Positions 62,091 to 64,000 of a stretch of 64,000 nucleotides of DNA are shown piece by piece. A program made the translations under genes and the position numbers. Below the pieces are notes generated by a model. It was not told the origin of the DNA. It saw only the letters and a list, made by a program, of their open reading frames with translations, and made no database searches. The stretch's first letter is position 1. Each line of letters begins with the position of its first letter. This stretch comes from Hydractinia symbiolongicarpus (lineage: Eukaryota > Cnidaria > Hydrozoa > Anthoathecata > Hydractiniidae): NCBI RefSeq assembly GCF_029227915.1, contig NC_079886.1, forward strand, positions 3,038,001-3,102,000, in the 5' to 3' direction.

Positions 62091-64000
62091 ACTAAAACGC
62101 ATGAGACTTGTAGTTTTCAAAAATATTTTCATTTTTGATGAGACGCTGAATAAAAGAAGTTTAATCGCCGGCAAACGAAAACCTGCGATTTCCCGTAAAT
62201 CCCGGACACGACCCGTATAATCAAAAGTATACAAAGAGAGTACCCAGGGAGTAAACTCATTTCCCGAACGATTTTTTAAATTATTTTTTCACCACTAAAA
62301 CGCATGAGACTTGTAGTTTTCAAAAAAATTTTCATTTTTGATGAGACGCTGAATAAAAGAAGTTTAATCGCCGGCAAACGAAAACCCGCGATTTCCCGTA
62401 AATCCCGTACTCGGCCCATATAGTCAAAAGTATACAAAAAAAGTACCCAGGGAGTAAACTCATTTCCCGAACGATTTTTTATATTATTTTTTCACCACTA
62501 AAACGCATGAGACTTGTAGTTTTCAAAAATGTTTTCATTTTTGATGAGACGCTAAATAAAAGAAGTTTAATCGCCGGCAAACAAAAACCCGCGATTTCCC
62601 GTAAATCCCGGACTCGGCCCGTATAGTCAAAAGTATACAAAGAAAGTACCCAGGGAGTAAATTCATTTCCCGAACGATTTTTTAAATTATTTTTTCACCA
62701 CTAAAACGCATGAGACTTGTAGTTTTCCAAAATATTTTCATTTTTGATAAGACGCTGACAAAAAGAAGTTTAATCGCCGGCAAACGAAAATCCGCTATTT
62801 CCCGTAAATCCGGTACTCGGCCCGTATAGTCAAAAGTATACAAAGAAAGTACTCAAAGAGTAAACTCATTTCCTGAACGATTTTTTAAATTATTTTTTCA
62901 CCACTAAAACGCATGAGACTTGTAGTTTTCAAAAATATTTTCATTTTTGATAAGACGCTGACAAAAAGAAGTTTAATCGCCGGCAAACGAAAATCCGCTA
63001 TTTCCCGTAAATCCGGTACTCGGCCCGTATAGTCAAAAGTATACAAAGAAAGTACTCAAGGAGTAAACTCATTTCCCGAACGATTTTTTAAATTATTTTT
63101 TCACCACTAAAACGCATGAGACTTGTAGTTTTCAAAAATATTTTCATTTTTGATAAGACGCTGAATAAAAGAAGTTTAATCGCCGGCAAACGAAAACCCG
63201 CGATTTCGTGTAAATCGCGGGCTTGGCCCCTATAGTCGAATGTATACAAAGAAAGTACCTTGTGAGTAAACTGATTTTCAGAACGATTTTTTAAATTATT
63301 TTTTCACCACTAAAACGCAAGAGACTTGTAGTTTTCAAAAATGTTTTCATTTTTGATAAGACGCTGAATAAAAAAAGTTTAATCGCCGACAAACAAAAAC
63401 CCGCGATTTCCCGTAAATCCCGTACTCGGCCCATATAGTCAAAAGTATACAAAGAAAGTACCCAGGGAGTACACTCATTTCCCGAACGATTTTTTAAATT
63501 ATTTTTTCACCACTAAAACGCATGAGACTTGTAGTTTTCAAAAATGTTTTCATTTTTGATGAGACGCTGAATAAAAGAAGTTTAATCGCCGGCAAACGAA
63601 AAGCCGCGATTTCCCGTAATCCCCGCACTCGGCCCGTATAGTCGAATGTATACAAAGAAAGTACCCAGGGAGTAAACTCATTTCCCGAACGATTTTTTAA
63701 ATTATTTTTTCACCACAAGAACGCATGAGACTTGTAGTTTTCAAAAATGTTTTCATTTTTGATGAAACGCTAAATTAAAGAAGTTTAATCGCCAGCAAAC
63801 GAAAACCCGCAATTTCCCGTAAATCCCGGACTCGGCCCGTATAGTCCAAAGTATACAAAGAAAGTACCCAGGGAGTAAATTCATTTCCCGAACGATTTTT
63901 TAAATTATTTTTTCACCACTAAAACGCATAAAACTTGTAGTTTATAAAAATATTTTCATTTTTGATGAGAGGCAGAATAAAAGAAGTTTAATCGCCGGCA

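Larger units (their letters stand above)
1..64000 (+). repeat. Satellite DNA array, ~203-bp monomer, about 315 tandem copies
   Basis: Every stretch of the window can be laid onto one ~203-bp unit repeated head to tail in one orientation. Landmarks recurring once per unit are 'ggagtaaact', 'ttttttaaattatttttt', 'gagacttgtagtttt', 'atttttgatgagacgct', 'gaagtttaatcgccggc', 'cgatttcccgtaaatc' and 'gtatagtcaaaagtat'. The array runs off both window edges, so its true length is unknown. No spacer, transposon, gene or inversion interrupts it. Unit length is held closely: most offsets between similar blocks are exact multiples of 203 or differ by one to four bases. Long homogeneous satellites of this sort are typical of eukaryotic centromeric or pericentromeric heterochromatin; that placement is inference. 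I do not recognise the family by name. The strand label is arbitrary, because no transcription is evident. Confidence 0.97.
56568..64000 (+). repeat. Array domain D: heterogeneous monomers with private variants
   Basis: Long near-perfect duplications are largely absent, and monomers carry more private changes. Examples are 'gatgtgccggtg' near 56661, 'tgatgggacgc' near 57268, 'gccgggaaacg' near 57707 and 57907, 'caatattgatg' near 60113, 'cgtttttgatg' at 60711 and 'tttcgtgtaaatcgcggg' near 63206. A loose four-monomer period remains. This pattern fits an older or less homogenised stretch, possibly nearer an array edge; that last point is inference. Confidence 0.65.

Noticed and set aside
1-64000. 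CRISPR-like array of direct repeats
   Set aside because: Repeats are ~203 bp and contiguous, with no unique spacers and no cas genes.
1-64000. Telomeric, rDNA, tRNA or SINE-derived repeat
   Set aside because: There are no short telomere-type units, no recognisable rRNA or tRNA segments, and no A-box/B-box pair I could support within the monomer.
1-64000. Transposon insertion in the array
   Set aside because: I found no interruption of the 203-bp register larger than the 57-bp deletion at 8322-8467, and no terminal repeats or target-site duplications.

Overview
This window is one uninterrupted tandem satellite array. From base 1 to base 64000 it is built from head-to-tail copies of one monomer of about 203 bp, about 315 copies by division. 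All copies are in the same orientation, and I found no unrelated sequence between them. I see no protein-coding gene, rRNA, tRNA, transposon, CRISPR array or other unique sequence. The short open frames on both strands are translations of the satellite itself and are not annotated as genes.

A long, same-orientation satellite with a near-nucleosomal period and nested multi-monomer duplications points to a eukaryotic chromosome, most likely centromeric or pericentromeric heterochromatin. I do not recognise the family and cannot name the organism. The monomer is about 37% GC and bipartite. The first ~120 bases are AT-rich (about 27% GC by my count), with runs of T and A. The next ~60 bases are GC- and CpG-rich (about 57% GC). 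The remainder is a short A-rich linker. CpG is in excess of expectation, yet many subtype-defining variants are C-to-T or G-to-A changes at those same CpGs.

There is no single fixed higher-order repeat. Neighbouring blocks are duplicated with periods of 1, 2, 4, 5, 7, 8, 9, 10, 11, 18, 20, 23 and 26 monomers, often nested. This is the pattern expected from repeated unequal exchange or replication slippage in register. Four domains can be told apart by diagnostic variants. Domain A (1 to ~34.0 kb) is marked by a recurrent five-monomer module. Domain B (~34.0 to 50.5 kb) is marked by 'ggccaacg' and 'ggtgtaaatt' monomers. Domain C (~50.5 to 56.6 kb) is marked by 'gactggtag' and contains a clean 1827-bp nine-monomer tandem duplication. 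Domain D (~56.6 to 64 kb) has the most private variants and includes the most diverged monomers of the window (61.74 to 62.09 kb).

The observation I find most interesting is a short inverted repeat in the AT-rich half of the monomer: arms 'tcaaaaatg' and 'catttttga' around a 4-base loop. In the most diverged monomer the loop has changed while the arms are intact. In another monomer both arms carry matching changes that keep them complementary. Counter-examples also exist, so selection for the structure is a hypothesis. All offsets were worked out by eye from the printed coordinates; percent identities were not computed.
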